A stretch of 59,741 nucleotides of DNA from the NCBI GenBank assembly GCA_002346545.1, contig DEAA01000013.1, forward strand, positions 262,843 to 322,583. The letters run 5' to 3'. Within the stretch, counting starts at the first letter, position 1; each line of letters starts with the position of its first letter. Source of the DNA: Acidobacteria bacterium UBA2994 (GTDB lineage: Bacteria; Acidobacteriota; Vicinamibacteria; Vicinamibacterales; UBA8438). The notes under the pieces were generated by a model that saw only the letters and a program-made list of their open reading frames with translations, was not told the origin of the DNA and did no database searches. Position numbers and translations under genes: made by a program. Shown in pieces: positions 17,587 to 25,490 of the stretch.

Positions 17587-19050
17587 TTAGCCGGCGACAG
17601 CCAGCACTGGCCCCGCCACCAGGTACAGCACGACTGTTCCCGCCGCTGCGAGCAGGGCGTAGGGGAGCTGCGTCTGGATGTGGTCGATGTGGTCGCACCC
17701 GGCCGCCACGGACGAGATGAGCGAGGTGTCGCTGATGGGAGAGCAATGGTCACCGAACACACCGCCTCCCAGAACCGCGCTCACCATGAGCGGCACGGAA
17801 ACGGGGTCTCCCGCCGCGGTCATCGTCAATGCGAGCGGGACCGCCAGCGGGATCATGATGGCGAACGTGCCCCAACTCGTGCCGATGGAAAAGGCGATGA
17901 GACCGGTGGTTAGGAAGGCCACCGGCGCCGCCACGCTCGCTGTCAGATGAGGCGCGGCCTGTGCGGCCAGAAACTCGCCGGTGCCGAGAATGTCGCACAC
18001 GTCCCCGATCGCGAACGCCAGGACGAGAAGCGTGGCGATCGGGAGCATGGTCCCTGCGCCCGCGAACGCGAGGTCGAGCAGACGAGGCGGCTGGCCGCGT
18101 TCCGCGATGAGGGCGAGGATCCCGGCCAGGGTCAGCGCCACTAACACGCCCCACAGTACCGCTGTCGAGCCGGAGGCGCCGTTCAGATAGTCAAGGAGCC
18201 GTGGGGCGTCGAGATTTGCCTCACGTACGCTGGCACGCCCCGTGACGGTAAGGCCGGCGAACACGGTCCCGACCATCGCGGCAAGCGGTAACACTAGGAG
18301 GCGCGCCTGGCCTGTGGGGGAGGCCGGGCCGAAGCGGCTCTCGTCGTCCCCGGGTGTTTCTATGGCTCCGGTCTGTCGCCGGGCACGCGCCGCGGCACCT
18401 TTCATGGGGCCCAGGTCACGCCCAGTGACCGCCACTGCAAAGACCAGCAGTACTGTGAGTAATACGTAGAAGTTCAGCGGGACGGCAGCAAGAAAGAGCC
18501 CCATCGGCTGTGTACCCGGGATCGACTGAGCTGTGAGAAGTCCTAGGATGAGGGCCCCCCAGCTGTTGAACGGGATCAGCATGCAGACCGGCGCCGAGGT
18601 GGAGTCGCAGATGTAGGCTAGCTTTTCCCGGGGGATTCCGAGGCGATCGAAGACCGGTCGGCCAACCGACCCGACCACCAGACAGGTGACGGTCGATTCC
18701 ACGAACACGCCCAATCCCAGTCCCGCCGCCAGCAACTCGGCGCCACGTCGCGTTCCTGTCCACGGCCATCGCTGGAGCCAGACGAGGAAGCCGGCGATGC
18801 CGCCGCAGCGCTTGACAATCTCGAGAAAGCTGCCCATCAGTAGGGTGAACAGCACCACGCTGGTTTGCCCCGGGTCGCCGAACACGGCGACCAGTTGACT
18901 TACAGCGGCGCCGGTGCCACCCGCTAGTTCGCCGGTGGCGATGATCCAGCCGACCCAGACGCCGACCAGTAGTGCGCTGATGGCGTGGCGGGTGACTACC
19001 GCGAGACCGATCGCCAGGGCGGGGGGAAAGATGACGAGCCAGCTGTCCAC
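17587..19050 (-). CDS. NhaC-family Na+/H+ antiporter-like membrane transporter
   Basis: The 487-residue product is almost entirely hydrophobic, with about 11-12 transmembrane helices, and matches the Na+/H+ antiporter NhaC family (PF03553). Recognisable stretches are LLMGSFLEIVKRCGG, GVFVESTVTCLVVG, DSTSAPVCMLIPFNSWGA and a C-terminal GDHCSPISDTSLIS. In the family it exchanges Na+ for protons or carries small organic acids, so the true substrate is uncertain. The start at 19050 begins directly in the first helix. No partner genes are coupled. Confidence 0.88.
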   Translation of the reverse strand: MDSWLVIFPPALAIGLAVVTRHAISALLVGVWVGWIIATGELAGGTGAAVSQLVAVFGDPGQTSVVLFTLLMGSFLEIVKRCGGIAGFLVWLQRWPWTGTRRGAELLAAGLGLGVFVESTVTCLVVGSVGRPVFDRLGIPREKLAYICDSTSAPVCMLIPFNSWGALILGLLTAQSIPGTQPMGLFLAAVPLNFYVLLTVLLVFAVAVTGRDLGPMKGAAARARRQTGAIETPGDDESRFGPASPTGQARLLVLPLAAMVGTVFAGLTVTGRASVREANLDAPRLLDYLNGASGSTAVLWGVLVALTLAGILALIAERGQPPRLLDLAFAGAGTMLPIATLLVLAFAIGDVCDILGTGEFLAAQAAPHLTASVAAPVAFLTTGLIAFSIGTSWGTFAIMIPLAVPLALTMTAAGDPVSVPLMVSAVLGGGVFGDHCSPISDTSLISSVAAGCDHIDHIQTQLPYALLAAAGTVVLYLVAGPVLAVAG

Positions 19051-19154
19051 GACGGGTCGATCCTACTGTCCCCGGCGCAGGCCGAGTTCTGTAGAATTAC
19101 CGAGGCTTCTCGGTTCTGCGAATTCTTGACTTGGGACACTAGCCGGAGGTGGTT

Positions 19155-20390
19155 ATGAGCCGGATTCCAGTGACGTCACGTCGAGCCGTGTTCTTGATGG
19201 CGTTGGTAGCTTCGGTGGTCCTCGCGCCCGTCCTCGTCTCCCAACAGCGCCAGGAAGAGGAGGCCAGGCCGCCCGGGTTGCCTCGCGATCCGGTGCCGGA
19301 CGAAGTGGTCATCAATACCCACGAGATTGCCGAGGTGCGCGTGGTGACCCTCGCCCGAGGGCTGACCCATCCCTGGGGCATGGCGTTTCTCCCGGGCGGA
19401 GACATGCTGATCACGGAGCGCGCCGGGCGTCTGCGGATGCTTCGTGACGGGGTGCTCGATCCTGAGCCGGTGGCCGGTGTGCCGACCGTGCTGTCGCGAG
19501 GTCTGGCCGGCTTGATGGACGTGACCCTCCATCCAGACTTTGACCAGAACCGTCTCGTGTATCTGTCCTACACCCGACCTGTGACTGAGCGAGAGGGTAC
19601 CGTCGCGCTTGTCCGAGGACGTCTCGAGGGTATGTCGCTGCGCGACGTCGAGGACGTCTTTGTCGCCGAGGCGTGGGGTGGGTCGACGGCCGCTGCCAGA
19701 ATCGCGTTCGCCCCGGACGGCCTGCTGTACATGACCGTCGGCGGGGCGTTCGGGACCAATCCTGACGAGTCGCGGGCCCAGGACCCGAGTAGTCATGCGG
19801 GCAAGATTCTCCGGTTGCGCGATGACGGGTCGGTGCCGCCTGACAACCCGTTCGTGGGGCGTGACGGCTATCAGCCAGAGATTTTCTCGTTGGGCCATCG
19901 AAATCAACAGGGGCTCGCGTTCCATCCGGCCACCGCAACGCCGTTGGCGACCGAGCATGCGGTGCAGGGCGGCGACGAGCTGAACGTCATCCAGCCGGGA
20001 GGGAACTACGGCTGGCCCGTGGTCTCCTACGGACGGCAGTACACGGGCGAGCGGGTGACTGGTCGCTTCTGGGCCGACGGGATGGTGGAGCCGCTAGTGT
20101 TCTGGGTGCCCTCGATTGCACCCTCGGGCCTGGCGTTTTACACCGGCGATCGTTTCCCGGAATGGCAGGGCAATCTCTTTGTTGGGTCGATGATGACCGG
20201 TCGCATCGGCCGCACCGGCCATATCGAGCGGATCGTGTTCAACGAGAACGGTGAAGAGCTAGCCCGTGAGTGGCTCCTCACGGAGTTGCGTCAGCGTATT
20301 CGCGACGTCGGGCAGGGGCCGGATGGGCTGCTCTACGTCCTGACCGAGGAGGACGACGCGACGCTGCTTCGGCTCGAGCCGATGCGCTGA
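19155..20390 (+). CDS. Exported PQQ-dependent sugar dehydrogenase-like beta-propeller
   Basis: The 411-residue product has an N-terminal signal-anchor and a six-bladed propeller of the soluble glucose dehydrogenase / Hhip-like type. Characteristic segments are GLTHPWGMAFLPGGDMLITERAGRLR, LMDVTLHPDF, IAFAPDGLLYMTVG, FSLGHRNQQGLAFHP and DELNVIQPGGNYGWP. The conserved His in the last-named region binds PQQ in homologues. It is likely periplasmic and oxidises an aldose or acts as a lyase-like relative. ATG 19155 follows GGAGGT. A TGACTTGGGACACT 14-mer shared with the promoter at 11038 lies immediately upstream. Confidence 0.87.
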   Translation: MSRIPVTSRRAVFLMALVASVVLAPVLVSQQRQEEEARPPGLPRDPVPDEVVINTHEIAEVRVVTLARGLTHPWGMAFLPGGDMLITERAGRLRMLRDGVLDPEPVAGVPTVLSRGLAGLMDVTLHPDFDQNRLVYLSYTRPVTEREGTVALVRGRLEGMSLRDVEDVFVAEAWGGSTAAARIAFAPDGLLYMTVGGAFGTNPDESRAQDPSSHAGKILRLRDDGSVPPDNPFVGRDGYQPEIFSLGHRNQQGLAFHPATATPLATEHAVQGGDELNVIQPGGNYGWPVVSYGRQYTGERVTGRFWADGMVEPLVFWVPSIAPSGLAFYTGDRFPEWQGNLFVGSMMTGRIGRTGHIERIVFNENGEELAREWLLTELRQRIRDVGQGPDGLLYVLTEEDDATLLRLEPMR

Positions 20391-20411
20391 AACGTCTCGT
20401 CCCGATCCTGC

Positions 20412-21421
20412 GTGCGTACGCTCGCTCTGCATGGAATGCCCGCTCACTGGCGTGGGCCGGAGCTCTTCGACCGGACCGACTGGGGTCGGCGGTTGGGGGA
20501 AACGGAACTCGGTGGCCTCAGGACAGTTGCCAGACAGGCCGATCCGGAGCGGTTGGCCGAGCACGGTCTCGAGGCGCTGCCAGGTCTCGAGCCCCTGATT
20601 ATAGGACTGCAAACCGAGTTGGAGGAGGGCGCTGGCGCCATCCTGCTGCGCGGTGTTCCCGTGGCGGCGTGGGGCGAGGCGATCAGCACCAGCGCCTTCT
20701 GGGCACTTGCCAGCCATCTGGGTACGCCGCTCTCTCAGAGTGTGTCCGGGGAGCGGCTGTTCCATGTCCGAGACCACGGCTATGCGCCCAACGATCCGCG
20801 CTACCGGGGCCCCTCGTCCAGCGCAGGCTGAGTTTTCATACCGATCGTTGCGATGTCATTGCGTTCTGCTGTCTCCGGGCCGCCGATAGCGGTGGCGAGA
20901 ACTACGTGGTGAGTTCGGTCGCGCTCTACGAGGCACTGCGCCGTGAGCAGCCTGACGTGCTCACTGTGCTGTGCGAGCCCTTTCCGTATCTGCGCCACAC
21001 GGTGGATCAGGGCAACGCCCTGCCGTTTTGCGGACTCCCGGTGTTCTCGGAGCGGGACGGGTGGTTCGGTGCCCACTTCTTGCGGGTGCTCATCGACCGC
21101 GCCGACCGGGCGCCGGAGGCGCCGAGTCTCACCGCGCGACAGCGGGAAGCCCTCGATGCGCTCGAGACACTGGCCGAGGACCCGGCGTTGCACGTGCGGT
21201 TTCGGCTCGAAGCCGGCGATATCCTGCTGCTCAATAACTGGATCACATTCCACCGCCGCAGCGCATTTATTGACCAGGGCGTACCGAACGCTCGACGTCA
21301 TCTCCTGAGGATCTGGTTGTCGATGGCCAACAGTCGACCGATCGCCGAGTGTTTCGGCGACCATTTCGGCGCGACGGCGGCCGGCGCGCTTCGGGGTGGG
21401 ATGAGACCTCGCACGGGCTGA
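20412..21421 (+). pseudogene. TauD/TfdA-family Fe(II)/2-oxoglutarate dioxygenase, frameshifted
   Basis: Two adjoining frames together make one dioxygenase of about 335 residues. The first (20412-20831) gives the N-terminal half through GVPVAAWG and NDPRYRG. It then meets a stop. The second frame continues with LSFHTDRCDV (metal-binding His-x-Asp), the SGGENYVVSS stretch, the distal His in NNWITFHRRSAF and the 2-oxoglutarate arginine in RRHLLRIWLS. The join requires restoring one base near 20807-20814, in a GGGGCCCC run, which gives RYRGPLVQRRLSFHTD. All catalytic residues remain, so this may be a sequencing or assembly indel or a very recent pseudogene. The start is GTG 20412 or ATG 20436. 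Confidence 0.8.
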
Positions 21422-21527
21422 TCGTGGGGCACCACCATCATCACCGAGGCGATGCTCCCGCCGGCGCGGGCACCGTGAGCGGCCGACCGCCACCTGGCAC
21501 ACCCAATGTCGTGATCCCAGAGCGCTG

Positions 21528-21544
21528 TTACAGAAGTATTACAG
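21528..21544 (+). promoter_or_regulatory. Tandem TTACAG direct repeats upstream of the desaturase (candidate regulator boxes)
   Basis: TTACAG occurs at 21528-21533 and again at 21539-21544, an 11-bp period, about 45 nt before the GTG of the desaturase gene. OmpR/PhoB-type regulators bind such head-to-tail repeats at 10-11-bp spacing, and one is encoded at 23414 in the same cluster. A weak -10 (TAGGCT, about 21567) follows. Assignment to that regulator is inference. Confidence 0.45.
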
Positions 21545-21589
21545 TCCGTCCGTGGTTGCCGTTGGTAGGCTGAGGCCGAAGGAGTTACC

Positions 21590-22462
21590 GTGCAGACCGA
21601 CATCCAAGTCAACGATCGCACCCGGATCAGCTGGGTCACGACGATCGCGCTCATCGTATTTCACGTTCTTGCAGTGGTCGCGCTCTTCAACGCCACCTGG
21701 GGAGCCGTGATCCTTGCCTTCGCGCTGCACTGGATCTGCATCGGCTGGGGGATCGGGCTTGGCTACCACCGGCTGCACACGCATCGCTCCTACAAGACGT
21801 ACAAGCCGATCGAGTATTTCTTTGCCATCTGCGGGACCCTCACCCTCGAAGGTGGGCCGGTGTTTTGGACTGCTTTGCACCGTATTCACCATCAGCACTC
21901 GGACAAAGAGGGCGACCCCCATACTCCCCGCGACGGTAAGTGGTGGTCGCACATTCTCTGGACGATCTTCGGTGAGGAGATGCACTCGAACACCGAGGTT
22001 ATGGGCAAGTACGCGCCTGATCTCATGAAGGACCGCTTCTACCGGGTGCTGACCAGGTGGCACTGGGTGCCGATGGTCGTGTTGGGACTGGTGCTGTTGG
22101 CGATTGGTGGCTGGACCTGGGCCCTGTGGGGTATCTTCCTGCGGGTCGTGGTCGGCCTGCACTGTACTTGGCTGGTGAATTCCGCTACGCATCTCTGGGG
22201 TAACCGGCGGTTCGATACCAGCGATGATTCCCGGAATCTCGGATGGGTGGCCCTCATTACCTTCGGTGAAGGATGGCACAACAATCACCACGCCCATCCC
22301 ACGTCGGCTCGCCACGGCATGATCTGGCGGGAGATCGACCTCAGTTGGATGCAGATCCGGCTGATGGAGTGGCTGGGGCTGGCCTGGGACGTGCAAGTGC
22401 CCACCGCCGCCCAGATCGCGAACAAGACCATTACGGTCGACGCCGAACCTGAAGTCGCTTAG
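21590..22462 (+). CDS. Acyl-CoA/acyl-lipid fatty acid desaturase
   Basis: The 290-residue membrane enzyme has the three histidine boxes of integral-membrane delta-9-type desaturases: HRLHTH (residues about 62-67), HRIHHQHSD (about 99) and HNNHHAHP (about 229). Hydrophobic helices lie between them. It introduces a double bond in acyl chains using a di-iron centre and O2, adjusting membrane fluidity. The GTG start at 21590 follows an AAGGAG site. A histidine kinase and response regulator follow within about 40 bp, an arrangement reminiscent of Des-type thermosensing operons, and tandem repeats lie upstream. Confidence 0.9.
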   Translation: MQTDIQVNDRTRISWVTTIALIVFHVLAVVALFNATWGAVILAFALHWICIGWGIGLGYHRLHTHRSYKTYKPIEYFFAICGTLTLEGGPVFWTALHRIHHQHSDKEGDPHTPRDGKWWSHILWTIFGEEMHSNTEVMGKYAPDLMKDRFYRVLTRWHWVPMVVLGLVLLAIGGWTWALWGIFLRVVVGLHCTWLVNSATHLWGNRRFDTSDDSRNLGWVALITFGEGWHNNHHAHPTSARHGMIWREIDLSWMQIRLMEWLGLAWDVQVPTAAQIANKTITVDAEPEVA

Positions 22463-22508
22463 CTTTCCTCGCTGGACAGCCCGCACCGGAGACGCGACAC
22501 TAGTGCGC

Positions 22509-23414
22509 ATGGACCGGTCTGGTGGCACGCGGCGGCGTGCGGTCGTCCTGGTGTGGTTGCTGGGCGCCGGGTTGATCGCGGTCGCGGTTGCCCTGAACAT
22601 CAGCTTCATCGTCGTCAACTGGCGAGCCGGTTTGCTGTTGCTCGTCGGCGTGGTCAGCTTCGTGGTGCTGATCGGGGGGCTGGCTCTCAATACCGCCTTT
22701 CTGGTGCGTGAGATCCGCAAGAGTGAACAACACGATGCGTTCATCCATGCGGTGACACACGAGCTAAAGACGCCGCTCGCCTCGATCAAGCTCTACCTGC
22801 AGACCCTCCAGCAACGCGAGCTCGATAGCGCCCGTCGAGGCGAACTAATCGACACCATGCTGGAGGATTCCGAGCGCCTGCAGCAGACCATCGACCAGAT
22901 ACTCCTGGCTGGGAAGACCGGCGATGCTCGCAGAGTGGACAACCCTACCGACGTGGACGTAGCGGAGGTCGTGGGTGAGTGTGTACATCTGGTCGGGAAG
23001 CGGCATCATTTGACGAACGGAGAGGTCAGTCTGGTGGACCGGTTGCCGTGCGGCACGCGAGTGCTTGGCGACCGCGACGAACTCGTCGCCGCGGTCACTA
23101 ACCTGGTCGACAACGCCATCAAGTATTCGGGCGATCGCGTCAAGGTGGTGGTCGAAGTGGCCAGCGCCGGTGCGCGGCGGGTGGCGATCAGCGTGCGTGA
23201 CCAGGGAATTGGGATCACCAGCGTCGAGCTGAAGCGGGTATTTCGCCGCTTCTATCGGCTGCCTGACGCGCTCCAGTCGAGGGTGCGTGGTACCGGGGTC
23301 GGGCTTTCGATCGTGCGAGCTGTGGCCAGACGCCATGGCGGACGGGCCTACGCCGAGAGCCGTGGCGCCGGCCAAGGGAGCACCTTCACCCTTGAGTTGC
23401 CGTTGAAGACGTGA
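22509..23414 (+). CDS. Membrane sensor histidine kinase
   Basis: The 301-residue kinase has two transmembrane helices (about residues 12-35 and 41-65) separated by only a few residues, so there is no real periplasmic sensor domain and the signal is probably sensed in or near the membrane. The HisKA box is HAVTHELKTPLASIK with the phosphoacceptor at His84. The N box is NLVDNAIKYSG and the G boxes are DQGIGI and GTGVGLSIV. A GTG at 22503 is an alternative start. Its stop overlaps the ATG of the regulator gene. Position after a desaturase suggests it monitors membrane state. Confidence 0.9.
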   Translation: MDRSGGTRRRAVVLVWLLGAGLIAVAVALNISFIVVNWRAGLLLLVGVVSFVVLIGGLALNTAFLVREIRKSEQHDAFIHAVTHELKTPLASIKLYLQTLQQRELDSARRGELIDTMLEDSERLQQTIDQILLAGKTGDARRVDNPTDVDVAEVVGECVHLVGKRHHLTNGEVSLVDRLPCGTRVLGDRDELVAAVTNLVDNAIKYSGDRVKVVVEVASAGARRVAISVRDQGIGITSVELKRVFRRFYRLPDALQSRVRGTGVGLSIVRAVARRHGGRAYAESRGAGQGSTFTLELPLKT

Positions 23415-24133
23415 TGAGCCGAGTGCTGATAGTTGAGGACGAGGACCACCTCGCGGCTGGGCTCAAGCTGAACCTCGAGGCGGAAGGATACGACGCCGAG
23501 GTCGAAGAAGACGGCCAGGTGGCGTTCGACCGGCTCGTGGCCAGCGGGGGCTTGTTCGACGCGGTGCTACTGGATGTGATGTTGCCCGGGCTCGACGGAT
23601 TCGAGGTGGTGCGTCGCTTGCGCGCCGCCGGCCAGTTCGTGCCGGTCATGCTGCTGACTGCCCGTTCGGAGCGGGATGACGTCCTCCGCGGGTTCGAGGC
23701 GGGGGCCGACGACTATCTCCCTAAGCCGTTCGACCTGTCGATTCTACTTGCCCGGCTGCAGGGGCTGCTCAGACGACACACTTGGCTGCGCGGTACCCAC
23801 CAGGAAGATGACGGACCGGACCAGTTTGCCTTCGCCGGCAAACTGCTCGACTTTCGTGCCCAGGTGCTGCGCTGGGATGGTGCAGAGCAGCCGCTGACTT
23901 TGATGGAGGCCACGCTTTTGCGCTATCTGGTGCGGCGGGAGGGCCAGGCGGTGTCGCGGAAGGCGTTGCTCGAAGAAGTGTGGGGGGTACGGGAAGACAC
24001 TGACACCAGGACCGTTGACAATTTCATCGCTCGGCTGCGTCGTTATCTCGAGGCCGAGCCCTCCCACCCTCGGCATCTGCTCACGGTCCGTGGCGTGGGG
24101 TATCGGTTTCTGGCCGAGCCGGACGAGCAGTAG
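23414..24133 (+). CDS. OmpR/PhoB-family response regulator
   Basis: The 239-residue product has a receiver domain (acidic pocket at VEDED, phosphoacceptor Asp54 in LLDVMLPG, Thr in LLTAR, Lys in LPKPF). A C-terminal winged-helix DNA-binding domain ends with TRTVDNFIARLRRYLE and the VRGVGYRF signature. The ATG at 23414 overlaps the kinase stop (TGATG). It is the cognate partner of the kinase, and tandem TTACAG repeats upstream of the desaturase are plausible targets. Confidence 0.93.
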   Translation: MSRVLIVEDEDHLAAGLKLNLEAEGYDAEVEEDGQVAFDRLVASGGLFDAVLLDVMLPGLDGFEVVRRLRAAGQFVPVMLLTARSERDDVLRGFEAGADDYLPKPFDLSILLARLQGLLRRHTWLRGTHQEDDGPDQFAFAGKLLDFRAQVLRWDGAEQPLTLMEATLLRYLVRREGQAVSRKALLEEVWGVREDTDTRTVDNFIARLRRYLEAEPSHPRHLLTVRGVGYRFLAEPDEQ

Positions 24134-24136
24134 TAC

Positions 24137-24769
24137 ATGGCGATTGTGAAGAAGCTCCTCGTGGCCGCGCTGGCCCTCGGCATTCTTGGCTACCTGTTTA
24201 TCAGCAGCCTCGAAGACACCATCTCCGAGCCGTACTCGCTGGACGGGGCGTCGCTCAGTGGGTGGACACTCGAGGTTGGGGAACCGAGCATGCGGGGGCT
24301 TTCTGTGCTCGGTTTGCGCCCTCCATCGTTACTTCGGGCCAATCTGTTCGATCAGCTGTTCAACCGGACGATGGAGTCGATGACCGGTCCTCCCGATGAC
24401 CTAGTCCCGATCGTGTTGCGGGAGGAGTATCAGCTAGGTCTGGCCGGTCTGTTGAGCCCGAGCGAGCTCCTGCAGCGGGCGCGCACGGCTGGCCTTGATC
24501 GGCTGACCTTATCGCCCGTCTGCATGGCAGTGAAGAGAGAGCCGTATCAGGGCACGACCCGCCAGTTCTATTTCGTCCTCTTCGAGACGCCAGAGATTCA
24601 GGGGTTCCGGGCGGAATTGACCGCCCTGGCTGCCGAGCGGGGCGCCTCGGCCGGACTCCTCGACCCTTTCGAGGTGGTGCTGCCGATCGCCGGCTCCGAT
24701 CCCGCCTTTACCACCTGGTGGCCGCTGATGGTGGACCGCCAGAACGATTGCCGAGCTGAGATCGGGTGA
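24137..24769 (+). CDS. Membrane-anchored protein of unknown function
   Basis: The 210-residue product has one N-terminal hydrophobic helix (residues about 6-24) followed by a soluble domain predicted to face the periplasm. I do not recognise the domain. There are two cysteines, in LSPVCMAVK and NDCRAEIG, which might form a disulfide. It begins 3 bp after the response regulator stop, so it is very likely in the same operon. The predicted selenoprotein follows 121 bp later. Confidence 0.75.
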   Translation: MAIVKKLLVAALALGILGYLFISSLEDTISEPYSLDGASLSGWTLEVGEPSMRGLSVLGLRPPSLLRANLFDQLFNRTMESMTGPPDDLVPIVLREEYQLGLAGLLSPSELLQRARTAGLDRLTLSPVCMAVKREPYQGTTRQFYFVLFETPEIQGFRAELTALAAERGASAGLLDPFEVVLPIAGSDPAFTTWWPLMVDRQNDCRAEIG

Positions 24770-24866
24770 TGGCTTCGCCGATCCACGGTCAGAAGTTATG
24801 GACCGCCGACTAACGGGCATAGGTCTTTGAGTCCTCTGCGGCCAATGCCTGGGCGGAGATGCTATT

Positions 24867-24889
24867 CCTGAAGCCCAAAGCCTGAAGCC
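24867..24889. repeat. Direct repeat CCTGAAGCC, two copies
   Basis: CCTGAAGCC occurs at 24867-24875 and 24881-24889 (14-bp period) directly before the ATG at 24891. Related inverted copies (GGCTTCAG, GGCTTTAG) lie at 31225-31246 in another intergenic gap. Function unknown. Confidence 0.4.
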
Positions 24890-24890
24890 G

Positions 24891-25490
24891 ATGTCCACAG
24901 TACTCCGCGTCTACACCGACTTCGTTTGACCCTGGTGCTACCTCAGTACCGGGCGTATTGAGCGACTGCGGCGGGACCTCGGGCTCGAAGTGGAGTGGGT
25001 GTACTTTCCACTACATCCCGAGACGCCTGAGGAAGGACGTTCGCTCGAATCGCTGTTCGCGGGGCGAGGCTATGACCTCGAAGTGATGCACGAGCGCATG
25101 GCGACGCTCATGGCAGAGGAAGAGCTGCCCTACGGTCGGCGCACGCATACCTACAACAGCCGCCTGGCTCAGGAGCTGGCGGCTTGGGCGGACGGGGAGC
25201 CTGGTGGCGACGCGTTGCGCGGAGCGCTGTATCGAGCCTACTTTGTTGACGGGCGGAACCTGTCCGACATTGATGTGCTGGTGTCTCTGGCCGAAGCGGT
25301 TGGTCTGCTCGGAAGCCAAGTGCGTCAGATACTGGAGCGCCGGACCATGCGCGAGCTCGTTGACAAGCACTGGTCAACTTCGACCCGCGCTGGCATCACC
25401 GGTGTGCCGACGTTCGAAGTCGGCGGCTACCGCGCCGTAGGAGCTCAACAAGAGGAAGTGTTGCGTCACTTGGCTTCGATCGCTCCATAG
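24891..25490 (+). CDS. Probable selenocysteine-containing FrnE-like DsbA oxidoreductase (TGA at 24927)
   Basis: Read from ATG 24891, the frame gives MSTVLRVYTDFV, then an in-frame TGA (24927-24929), then PWCYL and an unbroken 186-codon FrnE/DsbA-like sequence. In FrnE proteins this position is the first Cys of the redox motif (DxxCPWC), so the TGA most simply encodes selenocysteine, giving Sec-Pro-Trp-Cys. The C-terminus keeps the cis-Pro loop (GITGVPTFEVGGYRAVGAQ). A stem-loop at 24942-24962 fits a bacterial SECIS. The full product would be 199 residues, near the family's usual size. The only alternative start, GTG 24990, would drop the active site. It would act as a thiol-disulfide oxidoreductase in the cytoplasm, as there is no signal peptide. 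Its 3' end overlaps the convergent gene by 25 bp. A nonsense mutation is the alternative reading. Confidence 0.8.
24942..24962 (+). promoter_or_regulatory. Candidate bacterial SECIS element
   Basis: CTCAGTAC (24942-24949) pairs with GTATTGAG (24955-24962) as an 8-bp stem with one G-U pair and a five-base CGGGC loop. The loop lies 21-25 nt after the TGA and has G at its second position. The general bacterial SECIS model asks for a loop about 16-37 nt downstream with a G among its first two bases. The element is also coding, as in known bacterial selenoprotein genes. Confidence 0.65.

Noticed and set aside
20822..20831. TGA at the end of the first dioxygenase frame as a second selenocysteine codon
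   Set aside because: Downstream homology continues in a different frame, so this is a frameshift and not a recoded stop. No Cys is expected here.
24990..25490. GTG 24990 as the true start of the DsbA-like gene
   Set aside because: It would remove the N-terminal strand and the whole redox motif, which are present and in frame upstream apart from the TGA.
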